Assembly (NCBI GenBank): GCA_002435745.1
Contig: DIWT01000050.1
Location: forward strand, 2,132 to 21,905
Length of the DNA: 19,774 bases
Reading direction: 5' to 3'
From: a bacterium UBP15_UBA6099
Lineage (GTDB): Bacteria > UBP15 > UBA6099
The position numbers and the translations under genes are program-made. Below the pieces are notes generated by a model that worked only from the letters and a program-made list of their open reading frames with translations, was not told the DNA's origin and made no database searches. This document shows positions 1-6,842 of the stretch, in pieces; the first letter of the stretch is position 1; each line of letters opens with the position of its first letter.

Positions 1-2
1 CC

Positions 3-30
3 GGTTCGTCGGCGCTATCGACGAACCCTG
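3..30 (+). terminator. Hairpin, possible terminator of a gene left of the window
   Basis: An 8-bp stem, GGTTCGTC (3-10) with GACGAACC (20-27), encloses a 9-nt loop and is followed by ctgtttc. The T tract is short, so termination is plausible but not certain. It lies just before the ribosome binding site of the first gene and most likely closes an upstream plus-strand transcript. Confidence 0.4.
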
Positions 31-67
31 TTTCATATTGATAACGATATATGAGAGGAGATTCGTC

Positions 68-712
68 ATGAGGAAACTTCTCGTCATCGCCGTCGCGTCG
101 GCGCTTTTGATTGTTTCATCGCTCGCGCGCGCCGCCGTGAATCCGCTGGAACAAAATCTGGATCAGGACACCCTTATCAAGCTCGCCGAAAGAGGCCAGT
201 TGTTTAACATGATATACGACGAAAAAGGGGAGCTGACCCATCGGCTGTGCGTTGTCATGGTGGACGCCTCCCCGGACGTCGTCTGGGGCGTGATAACCGA
301 CTTCAAGAACTACGACAAGTTCATACCCGACATGGACCCGCCGGTCATTCGGAGCAAAAAAGACAACGAGGCCACTGTCGATTTTGTCTTAAAAATAAAG
401 ATTGTCGGCCCGATAGCCACGACGCAGAAGTATTCGACCCGCTACGTGATGAAGAAGCCGAAACTGTTCATGCACGACCCCGAAGATTCGAGCGTCGAGC
501 CGGGTTTCTGGCAGTTGACGCCGATTGACGGCGGCAAACGCACTCTCGTCTATTACTATGACAAGGCCCCCGACCTCATGGAGATGGGCAAGCTGGTATC
601 CGGCTTGGTCGCCACTAGGCCGGAGTTCGCTCTAGCCCTTCAGGTTTCACCTGTCAGCATCCTTTTAAATCAGACGAAAGAGTACGCGGAGAAGAAAGCG
701 AAAAAGAAATAG
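68..712 (+). CDS. Secreted START/SRPBCC (polyketide cyclase-like) domain protein
   Basis: The protein has 214 residues. The ATG at 68 is preferred over an upstream in-frame TTG (38) because gagaggag (53-60) sits 7 nt before it and a clean signal peptide follows at once: positive MRK, a hydrophobic stretch, and an AXA site near residue 22 (LARA then AVNP). Residues about 59-207 read as a START/SRPBCC lipid-binding fold: a VVMVDASPDVVW strand start, the helix DFKNYDKFIPDM typical of polyketide-cyclase/COQ10-like members, then alternating beta strands and a long C-terminal helix ending in a lysine-rich tail. Family members bind hydrophobic ligands in a deep cavity; the signal peptide puts this one in the periplasm or outside. 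The ligand is unknown. It appears to be transcribed alone, ahead of the tRNA promoter. Confidence 0.82.
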   Translation: MRKLLVIAVASALLIVSSLARAAVNPLEQNLDQDTLIKLAERGQLFNMIYDEKGELTHRLCVVMVDASPDVVWGVITDFKNYDKFIPDMDPPVIRSKKDNEATVDFVLKIKIVGPIATTQKYSTRYVMKKPKLFMHDPEDSSVEPGFWQLTPIDGGKRTLVYYYDKAPDLMEMGKLVSGLVATRPEFALALQVSPVSILLNQTKEYAEKKAKKK

Positions 713-747
713 CGCGCCCGCGCGCCCGCCGGATTAAACGCGCTTTT

Positions 748-789
748 AAGGTTGCCGCGACGCTTCAGCGCGGTCGCGAAAAAAACCTT
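748..789. other. Nested hairpin after the START-domain gene
   Basis: An outer stem AAGGTT (748-753) / AACCTT (784-789) encloses an inner GC-rich stem CGCGAC (756-761) / GTCGCG (773-778). No T tract follows on the plus strand, so it is not a standard intrinsic terminator. It may stabilise the 3' end of the upstream mRNA. Confidence 0.3.
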
Positions 790-821
790 GCGGATCGCCC
801 CGAAATAGCTCGAAAATGAAG

Positions 822-849
822 TTGACTTTTCAAATCCGTTCATTATAAT
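822..849 (+). promoter_or_regulatory. Sigma-70-type promoter of the tRNA cluster
   Basis: TTGACT (822-827) and a perfect TATAAT (844-849) are separated by 16 nt. The -10 box ends 11 nt before the first tRNA base, so the primary transcript would have a very short 5' leader. Both boxes match the consensus well and the placement just before two stable RNA genes supports the call. Confidence 0.75.
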
Positions 850-860
850 TTACAGCGCAT

Positions 861-931
861 TGCGGGATCGTCTAATGGCAGGACAGATGGCTCTGGACCA
901 TCTGGTGGGGGTTCGAATCCTCCTCCCGCAG
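861..931 (+). tRNA. tRNA-Gln (anticodon CTG)
   Basis: The complete cloverleaf can be drawn by hand: acceptor TGCGGGA (861-867) with TCCCGCA (924-930), D stem GTCT/GGAC, anticodon stem GATGG/CCATC with loop CTCTGGA (anticodon CTG at 893-895), and T stem GGGGG/CCTCC with loop TTCGAAT. The discriminator is G931. CCA is not encoded, so it must be added enzymatically. It forms a pair with the tRNA-Glu that starts 12 nt downstream. Confidence 0.97.
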
Positions 932-943
932 AACAAAAAGCAA

Positions 944-1016
944 GGCCCCTTCGTCTAGTGGCCCAGGACGTCGGATTCTCAGTCCGAAAGCAGGGGTTCG
1001 ACTCCCCTAGGGGCTA
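944..1016 (+). tRNA. tRNA-Glu (anticodon CTC)
   Basis: Acceptor GGCCCCT (944-950) pairs with AGGGGCT (1009-1015), the first pair being a G-T wobble. The anticodon stem is TCGGA/TCCGA with loop TTCTCAG and anticodon CTC at 978-980. The T loop TTCGACT lies between AGGGG and CCCCT. The discriminator is A1016 and CCA is not encoded. The D-arm region TCGTCTAGTGGCCCAGGA is typical of bacterial tRNA-Glu. It is probably co-transcribed with tRNA-Gln. Confidence 0.97.
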
Positions 1017-1035
1017 TACCCAATAAAGCTTTTAG

Positions 1036-1054
1036 CTACAAGCTTTTGTAGTTT
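1036..1054 (+). terminator. Weak candidate terminator after the tRNA pair
   Basis: CTACAA (1036-1041) and TTGTAG (1046-1051) pair across a GCTT loop, followed by only three T residues. The stem is short and A+T-rich, so this is a tentative end for the tRNA transcript, 20 nt after the last tRNA base. Confidence 0.3.
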
Positions 1055-1134
1055 CGCGCCTGAAATCGCCCATTCGCTTTTTCTCTTACTGTGCAATAGG
1101 TGTGCAGTTCTACCATAAATCGACATGGTAAACC

Positions 1135-1230
1135 CTCGCATGAAGCAAAAATTCTGAACCGGGACTCATAACAAAAAATCGCGCGGGCCGCCACCACATA
1201 TATGCCGTGTGTCCGTAGCAAACAATATGT
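1135..1230 (+). repeat. Degenerate direct repeat, left copy
   Basis: It shares the 15-nt core cgggactcataacaa (1160-1174) with 3807-3821. Looser similarity surrounds the core: ccctcgc about 20 nt before it, an aattc tract just before it, an acatata motif about 25 nt after it, and an agcaNacaa motif beyond. Both copies are in the same orientation and bracket the HExxH gene. The core resembles the anticodon arm of a Met tRNA (GGGACTCATAA), but the 3' half of that stem is missing. Confidence 0.45.
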
Positions 1231-1524
1231 CCGTTTAAAGATGGCAGAGGTCGTTGCGACCAGAGAACTATTTTAGCTAATCATGGCGCGAATCAACCGA
1301 TTGCAATGTTGTTCGGCATGAAAACACACACCGCAGGAAAATTCACTGGACAATTGCGCCTGCGGACATTTTTTCTGGCATGGTTGTGCATTCGAGGCAG
1401 GATTTTGATAAAATGTATGACTGAAAATCGACTTTCACGCAATCCAGCCTGCATGGGCACACGAATCTCGGCGGTTCAGGGGCTGGTTGGAGTCAGAAAA
1501 TTTTGATATGGGGAATGTCGGTTA

Positions 1525-3582
1525 ATGCAATTTTACAGAAAATATTCATTGCTATATACCGACTCTGTTTTCGTTTCATGCTGCCCTTTGATTATTATCT
1601 CGCTTTCGTTTTTTCTTATTTTATGCTTTACTGTTCCCGCTATAGCATACGTTCAAGATGAAGACCGGATTGTTAATTCATTCATACAATACGTTGTTGG
1701 CCGCGATCAGCGCCGTGCCGAGAGAACTATCGATGGTATGGTTGCGCCCTCACGCATCGATCCAACAACACTGGTTCTGGATGTCGCGCGCAACTGGGAC
1801 GAGCTATCAACAGAGTCGAAGGAAAAGCTGTCGAAAAATATAAAAATTGGCTCATGGCGGGATGGGAAACGAACGGTTGCAGCGTCTGACATCGGATTCT
1901 GCACGGACTATGTGAACCCAAAATCCGATGCCGTTATGGATTCCCAGAATTTCAGAGTGATATACAAAACCAGCGGATCGCATGCAGCGACCAACGCATA
2001 CGTACAATCCGTCCTAGTTGCGGCCGAGAAGTCGTGGAGCACGGTAGTTGCATCAATGGGCTTTCCCGTTCCAAGATACACCAGCGAATCGAAAATTTGG
2101 ATTTACCTGTGCAATCTCACGACTGAGACAGATGGAATACTTGGCATTGCATGGCCGGAAGAGCTTTATAACGACGACACAGCAAAAGGACATATAGAAC
2201 TGGACAATAATTATACCGAAATACCCCCTTCGTACGGCATCACGCCGTCTGAATTTGTAAAAATCACTATGTCCCATGAGTTTTTCCACATTGTTCAATT
2301 CGGCGTCAACTATATGGCGCCGTCAACTTGGATCATGGAAGCAACGGCGACTTGGGCGGAAGAAGAAGTGTACCCCGAAATAAACGATTACCTCGTGTAT
2401 TTGGATGAGAGATTTGATTACATCGGCACATCGATTGATGAAATACTGGAAGGTCAAACGCTTCAGTACGGATCGGGTCTTTTTTTTCGATATATAACTG
2501 AACGAGTAACCGGACGGGATTTCATGCGCGTGCTGTGGAACGGCATTAAGTCAGAGTGCGCCGCGCCGTCGCCGCCGTCATGGTGTGATGACTCCGTTGT
2601 TGAATTTCCGCTTATTGATGAAAAACTTGCGCTGTACTCTAAGACATTCAGGGCGGTTTACCGGGACTTCAACATCGCAAACCTGCTCAAGGATTACGTC
2701 GACGGCGGCTCTTCTGATTTCCCCGATATATTTACATCTTTCATATATTCACAGTCTTCCGGTTCTCTCGACCATGCGGCCGCAAAATTCTATTCGTTTT
2801 CATACACGTGCTCAACCGCGTTTCCTCAGGATTTTACCGTTAATTTCACAGGCGCTACCGGGATGGAATGGGAGGTTTCAGTAATCCAGAGCGCAGATGA
2901 TGAGGAGACTTCGATTTATAACATTTCAACGGCAGATAATGGATCTTTCACCAGCAATTCTTTTTGCGAGCAATACACAAAAGCAAGAATAATTGTGAAT
3001 AACGGGAGCATGGATAAAAACGACAAATCATTTACGCTTTCTGTCAATGTAACTCATAAAATATATACCGGCCATTCATCCAGTTTCTTGGAGGGATGGA
3101 ACCTTATATCTTTCCCGTACATTCCGGTTTACAAATCGCTCCGCACAAACTTCGGAGCCGCCGACTTCCAGTCGGTACTGTTTAACTCGGGAGCATATTC
3201 AATAAGCGACGATATCACAGGATACACACCGGGAACGGCCTTCTGGGTATGGTTCGAATCTCCTGCGACAGTGTTGATTTACGGATCGGTTTCCAGTGAG
3301 GATGAAGTGGAACTCGAGGCCGGATGGAACCTTGTTTCGGTTCCTTTTAACCAGAGCGCAGAGTGGAACAGTCTGATCAAAGTCATCGATGGGTCATTCA
3401 TATATCAGCTCGGTGACACCTATTCCGCTGTCTGCCTAGAACCTTATTTGTATAGATACAGAAACGACATAGAGGAACCAACATTCGAAGGACCGATAGG
3501 CGTCGCCGACGGCTTCACTATGAATCAGACGCAGGGGTATGCAGTTAAAGCCCTGAAGAGTTGCAGACTCAGATTCCCATGA
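1525..3582 (+). CDS. Secreted HExxH metallopeptidase-like protein with two C-terminal GWNL repeats
   Basis: The protein has 685 residues. The start has ggggaa about 9 nt upstream. A long N-region precedes a hydrophobic signal segment (about 21-41) with a likely cut at AIA/YVQD. Residues 251-255 read HEFFH followed by IVQFG, and IMEATATW supplies a candidate third zinc ligand at E272. This gluzincin-like pattern, with the following YPEINDYLVYL and YGSGLFFRYI segments, resembles MXAN_6640-type putative secreted metalloproteases. Two copies of a GWNL(I/V)S module follow (G524 and G600 onward), each ending in a G-x-A-(F/Y)-V-like strand; such modules are common at the C-termini of secreted proteins, perhaps for surface attachment. 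Codon use is more A+T-rich than in neighbouring genes, and flanking repeats suggest acquisition. The protease activity is inferred from the motif only; the target is unknown. Confidence 0.75.
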   Translation: MQFYRKYSLLYTDSVFVSCCPLIIISLSFFLILCFTVPAIAYVQDEDRIVNSFIQYVVGRDQRRAERTIDGMVAPSRIDPTTLVLDVARNWDELSTESKEKLSKNIKIGSWRDGKRTVAASDIGFCTDYVNPKSDAVMDSQNFRVIYKTSGSHAATNAYVQSVLVAAEKSWSTVVASMGFPVPRYTSESKIWIYLCNLTTETDGILGIAWPEELYNDDTAKGHIELDNNYTEIPPSYGITPSEFVKITMSHEFFHIVQFGVNYMAPSTWIMEATATWAEEEVYPEINDYLVYLDERFDYIGTSIDEILEGQTLQYGSGLFFRYITERVTGRDFMRVLWNGIKSECAAPSPPSWCDDSVVEFPLIDEKLALYSKTFRAVYRDFNIANLLKDYVDGGSSDFPDIFTSFIYSQSSGSLDHAAAKFYSFSYTCSTAFPQDFTVNFTGATGMEWEVSVIQSADDEETSIYNISTADNGSFTSNSFCEQYTKARIIVNNGSMDKNDKSFTLSVNVTHKIYTGHSSSFLEGWNLISFPYIPVYKSLRTNFGAADFQSVLFNSGAYSISDDITGYTPGTAFWVWFESPATVLIYGSVSSEDEVELEAGWNLVSVPFNQSAEWNSLIKVIDGSFIYQLGDTYSAVCLEPYLYRYRNDIEEPTFEGPIGVADGFTMNQTQGYAVKALKSCRLRFP

Positions 3583-3642
3583 ACACTGGTTGCGTAACCC
3601 TTGATTCGTAGATCCGTGAAACGAACGAAGACAGATTTAAAA

Positions 3643-3767
3643 GCGTTTATACGAAGAACTAAATGAAAGCTCCCATTTACTATTTGGTGAAAAGCATCAT
3701 GCGCAAAAGAAAAAGTTTTGCGCATGGCACACTTGGTAGTGGGTAGAATCATCTAATAGCATGTATA
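3643..3767 (+). repeat. Interspersed hairpin repeat, copy A
   Basis: About 125 nt, matched in inverted orientation at 17445-17570 with roughly 14 differences by eye (near 89% identity, one single-base gap). The centre is an 11-bp hairpin: CATGCGCAAAA (3698-3708), loop GAAAAAG, TTTTGCGCATG (3716-3726). The 46-nt stretch after the loop, starting tttgcgcatggcacacttgg, is almost identical between copies. Both ends carry TATAC/GTATA-like bases, perhaps very short terminal inverted repeats. It is intergenic in both places and has no conserved reading frame, so it resembles a REP-like or MITE-like element. Confidence 0.85.
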
Positions 3768-3779
3768 ACAGACATAGCG

Positions 3780-3885
3780 CCCCTCGCGCGGGCCGCAATT
3801 CCAGAGCGGGACTCATAACAATATCATCAACACCCCGCCCCCCCAAACATATACCCCCTTGCGCGGAGCAGACAACCACACGACT
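3780..3885 (+). repeat. Degenerate direct repeat, right copy
   Basis: This is the partner of the copy at about 1135-1230. The 15-nt core cgggactcataacaa is at 3807-3821, preceded by ccctcgc (3781-3787) and aattc, and followed by acatata and agcagacaa motifs at spacings similar to the left copy. It directly abuts hairpin repeat copy A. The two copies bracket about 2.6 kb containing the HExxH gene. Confidence 0.45.
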
Positions 3886-3929
3886 GCCTGATTTTCAGAG
3901 TGGGGAACCGTTTGAGACTTTTTTAGGGT

Positions 3930-5081
3930 TTATTCAACGGGACGGACGAAATTTCTGTCGGAGATGTCGCCGAACAAGCCTGAGGCGGCGAGGCCGTAAT
4001 AGGCTTTCTCGCACTTTTCATACCATCGGGCGCTTTTTGCGCAGAACGGCCGGACGCATGTCTGAACGTATCCGTCGGTGTGGACGTCGTAGATGTTGAA
4101 TCCGCCGGGATAGTCCATCGGGGCCGCTGTCTCCACGAAAGGAACCTGTTTGCCTCGGCTTTTCCGAATCGCGACTTTGTTGCCGTGCGTGTGGCCGCAG
4201 AAGACGCCTGCCACAGCCGGATGCTCGTCGATGATGTCGAGGAAGTTGGATATCCTGTTGTCGGGCGCGCGCTCGAACTTCCTCAGCGGCGGGTTGTGCG
4301 CGAAAATGAATGCCGGAATGTCGCTCATCTTCTTCATCTCGCTTTTGAACAAGTCTATCGTTCGGGGCGAGAAGCGTGTGTTGCCCGTGTCGGGATGTAT
4401 GTCGTCAATAAGGATGAAACCGCGTCCCTTGCGTTCGAAAGACTGAAGCTCGGTGGCGGCGGGAAAGGCCTTGAGAAAAAAGTCGGTTTTCGGGCTGGCG
4501 GCGCGGTCGTGGTTTCCCCTCAGAACGCGGTATGGATGCCTGAGCGTGTCGAGCATCTCTTTTGCGGTTCTGATGTTCTCTTCCGTGTGGTCGGTGACGA
4601 CATCGCCTTTGACGATTACGAAATCCAGATCGAGCTTATTCAGTTCATTAATCGCAGTCTCGTTCGTGTATTTCCAGAAAGGCTCGCCGTCGATGTCCAG
4701 TTTCAGTCCGGGCGTAACCGGGAACAGGTTGAGACCGGGCAGAAAAATGAGGCCGTAGATTTTCTCGCCGATGTGGATGTCGTTGACAGTGGCGAAGCGG
4801 AAAATAAAATCGCCGGGAGCGGGCCGCAGCGTCCTGAACTCGCCGGAGTGTAGAATTCTGCCGTTGAGCGCGAGTTGAAACGCATAAGCCGTGTCAGGCT
4901 CCAAACCGGAGAATACGGCTCGGAAATGCCGTCCGTTGACCGAAGAGACCACGGCGTCGGCGACATTGCCGTCCGAAGCCGCGCGGCAGGACGCTGTGAT
5001 GTCCGCCGGGGCGTTCGCGCGCCAGAACACCGTCGCATGGGACGCGGACACAGTGACGATTTCGACGCGGCTGATTCTCAT
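3930..5081 (-). CDS. Calcineurin-like metallophosphoesterase with N-terminal Fn3-like domain
   Basis: The protein has 383 residues from the ATG at 5081. The open frame extends further upstream, but that part would run into the divergent ABC operon and looks non-coding. All dinuclear metal motifs of the family are present: D101-x-H103, GD160, GNHD (N190, H191), H262 in FAHNPP, and GHTH (H297, H299). Residues 1-87 look like the Fn3-type domain that precedes the catalytic domain in purple-acid-phosphatase-like proteins (SRVEIVTVSASHATVFW ... LEPDTAYAFQL ... GEFRTL). No signal peptide is seen, so it is probably cytoplasmic. It would hydrolyse a phosphomonoester or phosphodiester; the substrate cannot be read from the sequence. 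No Shine-Dalgarno sequence precedes the ATG; a TATAAT lies 7 nt upstream. Confidence 0.85.
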   Translation of the reverse strand: MRISRVEIVTVSASHATVFWRANAPADITASCRAASDGNVADAVVSSVNGRHFRAVFSGLEPDTAYAFQLALNGRILHSGEFRTLRPAPGDFIFRFATVNDIHIGEKIYGLIFLPGLNLFPVTPGLKLDIDGEPFWKYTNETAINELNKLDLDFVIVKGDVVTDHTEENIRTAKEMLDTLRHPYRVLRGNHDRAASPKTDFFLKAFPAATELQSFERKGRGFILIDDIHPDTGNTRFSPRTIDLFKSEMKKMSDIPAFIFAHNPPLRKFERAPDNRISNFLDIIDEHPAVAGVFCGHTHGNKVAIRKSRGKQVPFVETAAPMDYPGGFNIYDVHTDGYVQTCVRPFCAKSARWYEKCEKAYYGLAASGLFGDISDRNFVRPVE

Positions 5082-5088
5082 GGGGCGA

Positions 5089-5094
5089 ATTATA
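5089..5094 (-). promoter_or_regulatory. TATAAT box 7 nt before the phosphoesterase ATG (possible leaderless start)
   Basis: On the minus strand a perfect TATAAT is followed by TCGCCCC and then the ATG at 5081. A start site at the usual distance from the -10 box would fall at or next to the A of the ATG, giving a leaderless mRNA. This fits the absence of a Shine-Dalgarno sequence. No good -35 box is visible at 16-18 nt. Confidence 0.45.
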
Positions 5095-5164
5095 ACCGAC
5101 GCGGCAAACGCGCGCGATACTTTTTTCGTGGCGCGACGGAAAAGGCCATATTTGAAATAGAAGC

Positions 5165-5193
5165 TACATAAAACGGTTGATATTTGATAGAAT
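5165..5193 (+). promoter_or_regulatory. Candidate promoter with LacI-type operator for the sugar ABC operon
   Basis: ATAAAACGGTTGAT (5168-5181) is a CG-centred pseudo-palindrome of form ATnAAnCGnTTnAT. Its AAnCGnTT core is the hallmark of LacI/GalR-family operators. TAGAAT (5188-5193) is a possible -10 box, with TACATA (5165-5170) as a poor -35 at 17 nt. The operator would sit between the boxes, the usual place for repression. No LacI-family gene is in the window, so the regulator is unknown. Confidence 0.4.
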
Positions 5194-5265
5194 ACGCGAC
5201 AGTAAGGAACCACAGGAACAGAGGGGCGCGGAAAGCGGAAAAGGGCGGATCGAAAGGGACGACGA

Positions 5266-6825
5266 TTGAGCGGCTCGAACGACATTGCTCTTGAGATGCG
5301 CGGAATCGTAAAAGAGTTTCCGGGCGTCAAGGCGCTGAAGAACGTCACGTTCTCCTGCCGGCGCGGGGAAGTTCACGGGCTGGTGGGGGAGAACGGGGCG
5401 GGAAAAAGCACGCTGATGAAAGTTCTCAGCGGCGTGCATCCGTATCCCACATACGAAGGCGACATATTCATCAAGGGCGAGAGGGCGAGGTTTTCCGGGG
5501 CGAGGGAGGCCGAGCGTGCGGGCGTCGCCATCATCCATCAGGAACTCAACCTAATATCCGAGCTTACGGTCGCCGGAAACATGTTTCTCGGCAGGGAGCC
5601 GTCGGTTTCCCCATTCGGAATAATCAACACGCGGAAGATGAACGCGGACGCGCTGAAATATCTTTCTTCGTTCAACATCAAGATAGACCCCGGAGCGATA
5701 GTGAAAGACCTGTCGGTGGGCGTGCGCCAAATGGTGGAGATAGCGAAGGCGCTGTCGGTGAACGCCGACGTTCTGGCGCTGGACGAGCCGACGAGCGCGC
5801 TCACGGAAACCGAGGTCGAGAGTCTCTTCAAGACCGTCAGAGACCTCAAAGAAAAAGACGTGACGATGATATACATCTCGCACAAGCTCGACGAGATATT
5901 CGCGATATGCGACCGGGTGACGGTGCTGAGGGACGGCGAGACGGTCGGCACGTACGATATTGGAGAGCTTGACCGCGACAAGCTGGTGGCGCTGATGGTC
6001 GGCAGGGATTTGACCAACCTGTATCCGGAAAGGAAGTCGAACCCCGGAGCAGAAGCGTTGCGGGTGAGCGACTTTTCGGTGTCGCACCCGTTCCTGCCGG
6101 GAGAGAAAGTGGTGAGCGGAGCGAGTTTCAGCGCGCGGCATGGAGAGGCGCTTGGGATAAGCGGGCTGATGGGGAGCGGGCGCAGCGAGCTGGTGACGGC
6201 GCTGTTCGGCGCGTTCCCGAAAGAAACGAGCGGGGATGTGTTCATCGACGGTCGCAAGGTCAGGATGCGCTCTCCGCTTGAAGCGATTCGGAACGGGATC
6301 GGGCTGGTGACGGAGGACAGGAAGCGGTTCGGCCTCGTGCTGATAATGAGCGTTGGGGAGAACATCACGCTGGCCTGCATGAGGGCGCTGAGCAAGCTCC
6401 AGTGGGTGGCCGCCAAGAAAGAGCGCGCGGTCATCGAGGAATATTCAAAGGAACTGAACATAAAGGCCGCGAGCAGCAGGGTGGCGGTGAACACGCTGAG
6501 CGGCGGCAACCAGCAGAAGGTGGTAATGGCGAAATGGCTGGCGAACTCGCCCGGAATATTGATACTGGACGAGCCGACGCGGGGCGTGGATGTCGGCGCG
6601 AGGTTCGAAATCTATCAGATAGTGAACAAGCTGGTGGAATCCGGCGTGTGCGTGATAATGGTGTCTTCGGAGCTTCAGGAAGTGCTGGGGATGTGCGACC
6701 GCGTGCTGGTGATGTGCGAGGGAAAGATAACAGGGGAGTTCACGCGGGAGGAAGCGACACAGGAGAAAATAATGTCCTGCGCGACAGGGACGATGAGCCG
6801 GTCGGGCGCGGACGCGCAAAAATAA
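5266..6825 (+). CDS. Monosaccharide ABC transporter ATP-binding protein (two NBDs; XylG/MglA/RbsA/GguA type)
   Basis: The protein has 519 residues, the usual length for the family. The start is a TTG with gaaaggga 6 nt upstream; the first ATG (residue 11) lacks a ribosome site and would cut into the first strand. Domain 1 has Walker A GENGAGKST (41-49), signature LSVGVRQ, and Walker B VLALDEPT (D173, E174). Domain 2 has a degenerate P-loop GLMGSGRSE (300-308, Arg in place of the Lys), signature LSGGNQQK (from 411) and Walker B LILDEPTRGVDVG. This intact/degenerate pairing is normal for sugar importers of this class. PYPTYEGDI after the first P-loop resembles XylG and GguA-type ATPases. It energises import through the downstream permease. 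It is the first gene of the operon, and only 17 nt separate it from the binding-protein gene. Confidence 0.95.
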   Translation: MSGSNDIALEMRGIVKEFPGVKALKNVTFSCRRGEVHGLVGENGAGKSTLMKVLSGVHPYPTYEGDIFIKGERARFSGAREAERAGVAIIHQELNLISELTVAGNMFLGREPSVSPFGIINTRKMNADALKYLSSFNIKIDPGAIVKDLSVGVRQMVEIAKALSVNADVLALDEPTSALTETEVESLFKTVRDLKEKDVTMIYISHKLDEIFAICDRVTVLRDGETVGTYDIGELDRDKLVALMVGRDLTNLYPERKSNPGAEALRVSDFSVSHPFLPGEKVVSGASFSARHGEALGISGLMGSGRSELVTALFGAFPKETSGDVFIDGRKVRMRSPLEAIRNGIGLVTEDRKRFGLVLIMSVGENITLACMRALSKLQWVAAKKERAVIEEYSKELNIKAASSRVAVNTLSGGNQQKVVMAKWLANSPGILILDEPTRGVDVGARFEIYQIVNKLVESGVCVIMVSSELQEVLGMCDRVLVMCEGKITGEFTREEATQEKIMSCATGTMSRSGADAQK

Positions 6826-6842
6826 AAATCAAAGGGGGAACA

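Larger units (their letters stand above)
1017..1524. other. Gene-poor A+T-rich stretch between tRNA-Glu and the metallopeptidase gene
   Basis: I see no convincing gene here. The short open frames have no ribosome binding site and no recognisable domain. The stretch holds the weak hairpin at 1036-1051, the left copy of a degenerate direct repeat (about 1135-1230), and a weak promoter candidate for the next gene: TTGTGC (1384-1389) with GATAAAAT (1407-1414). Placement directly 3' of a tRNA and the base-composition shift are what an integration site would look like, but no integrase is visible. Confidence 0.5.
3583..3929. other. Intergenic region between two convergent genes, filled with repeats
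   Basis: There is no supported gene. The stretch holds hairpin repeat copy A (3643-3767), then the right copy of the degenerate direct repeat (about 3780-3885), and a T-rich segment, gactttttta, near 3915-3925. It separates the convergent metallopeptidase and phosphoesterase genes. I found no clear intrinsic terminator for either one; the hairpin inside copy A may serve that purpose. Confidence 0.6.

Noticed and set aside
1036..1221. Minus-strand open frame that could be an integrase remnant next to tRNA-Glu
   Set aside because: The 61 residues show no tyrosine-recombinase motif, and there is no second copy of the tRNA-Glu 3' end that I can find in the window.
1375..1392. Possible sigma-54 promoter (ctggcatggttgtgca) before the metallopeptidase gene
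   Set aside because: The GG and GC elements are 9 nt apart instead of the required 10, and the -12 element does not match.
3698..3726. Integron attC site for the hairpin repeat
   Set aside because: It lacks the RYYYAAC/GTTRRRY core sites and the paired inner boxes; no integron integrase is nearby.
3525..3752. Small protein starting MILPTTKCAMRK, shared by both hairpin repeat copies
   Set aside because: The frame is kept for only about 20 codons, is broken by a stop and an indel in copy B, and the conserved part is explained by the hairpin.
3801..3822. tRNA-Met-like segment agagcgggactcataac
   Set aside because: Only the 5' half of an anticodon arm is present; no matching stem half, T arm or acceptor follows, so it is not a tRNA gene. 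It is kept only as a possible repeat core.
4080..4853. Plus-strand open frame (257 codons) opposite the phosphoesterase
   Set aside because: The opposite strand encodes all metallophosphoesterase motifs in order; this frame is only its mirror.
5538..6509. Long minus-strand open frame (323 codons) inside the ATPase gene
   Set aside because: It is a serine-rich shadow antisense to a complete, motif-bearing ABC ATPase; no ribosome site and no domain.
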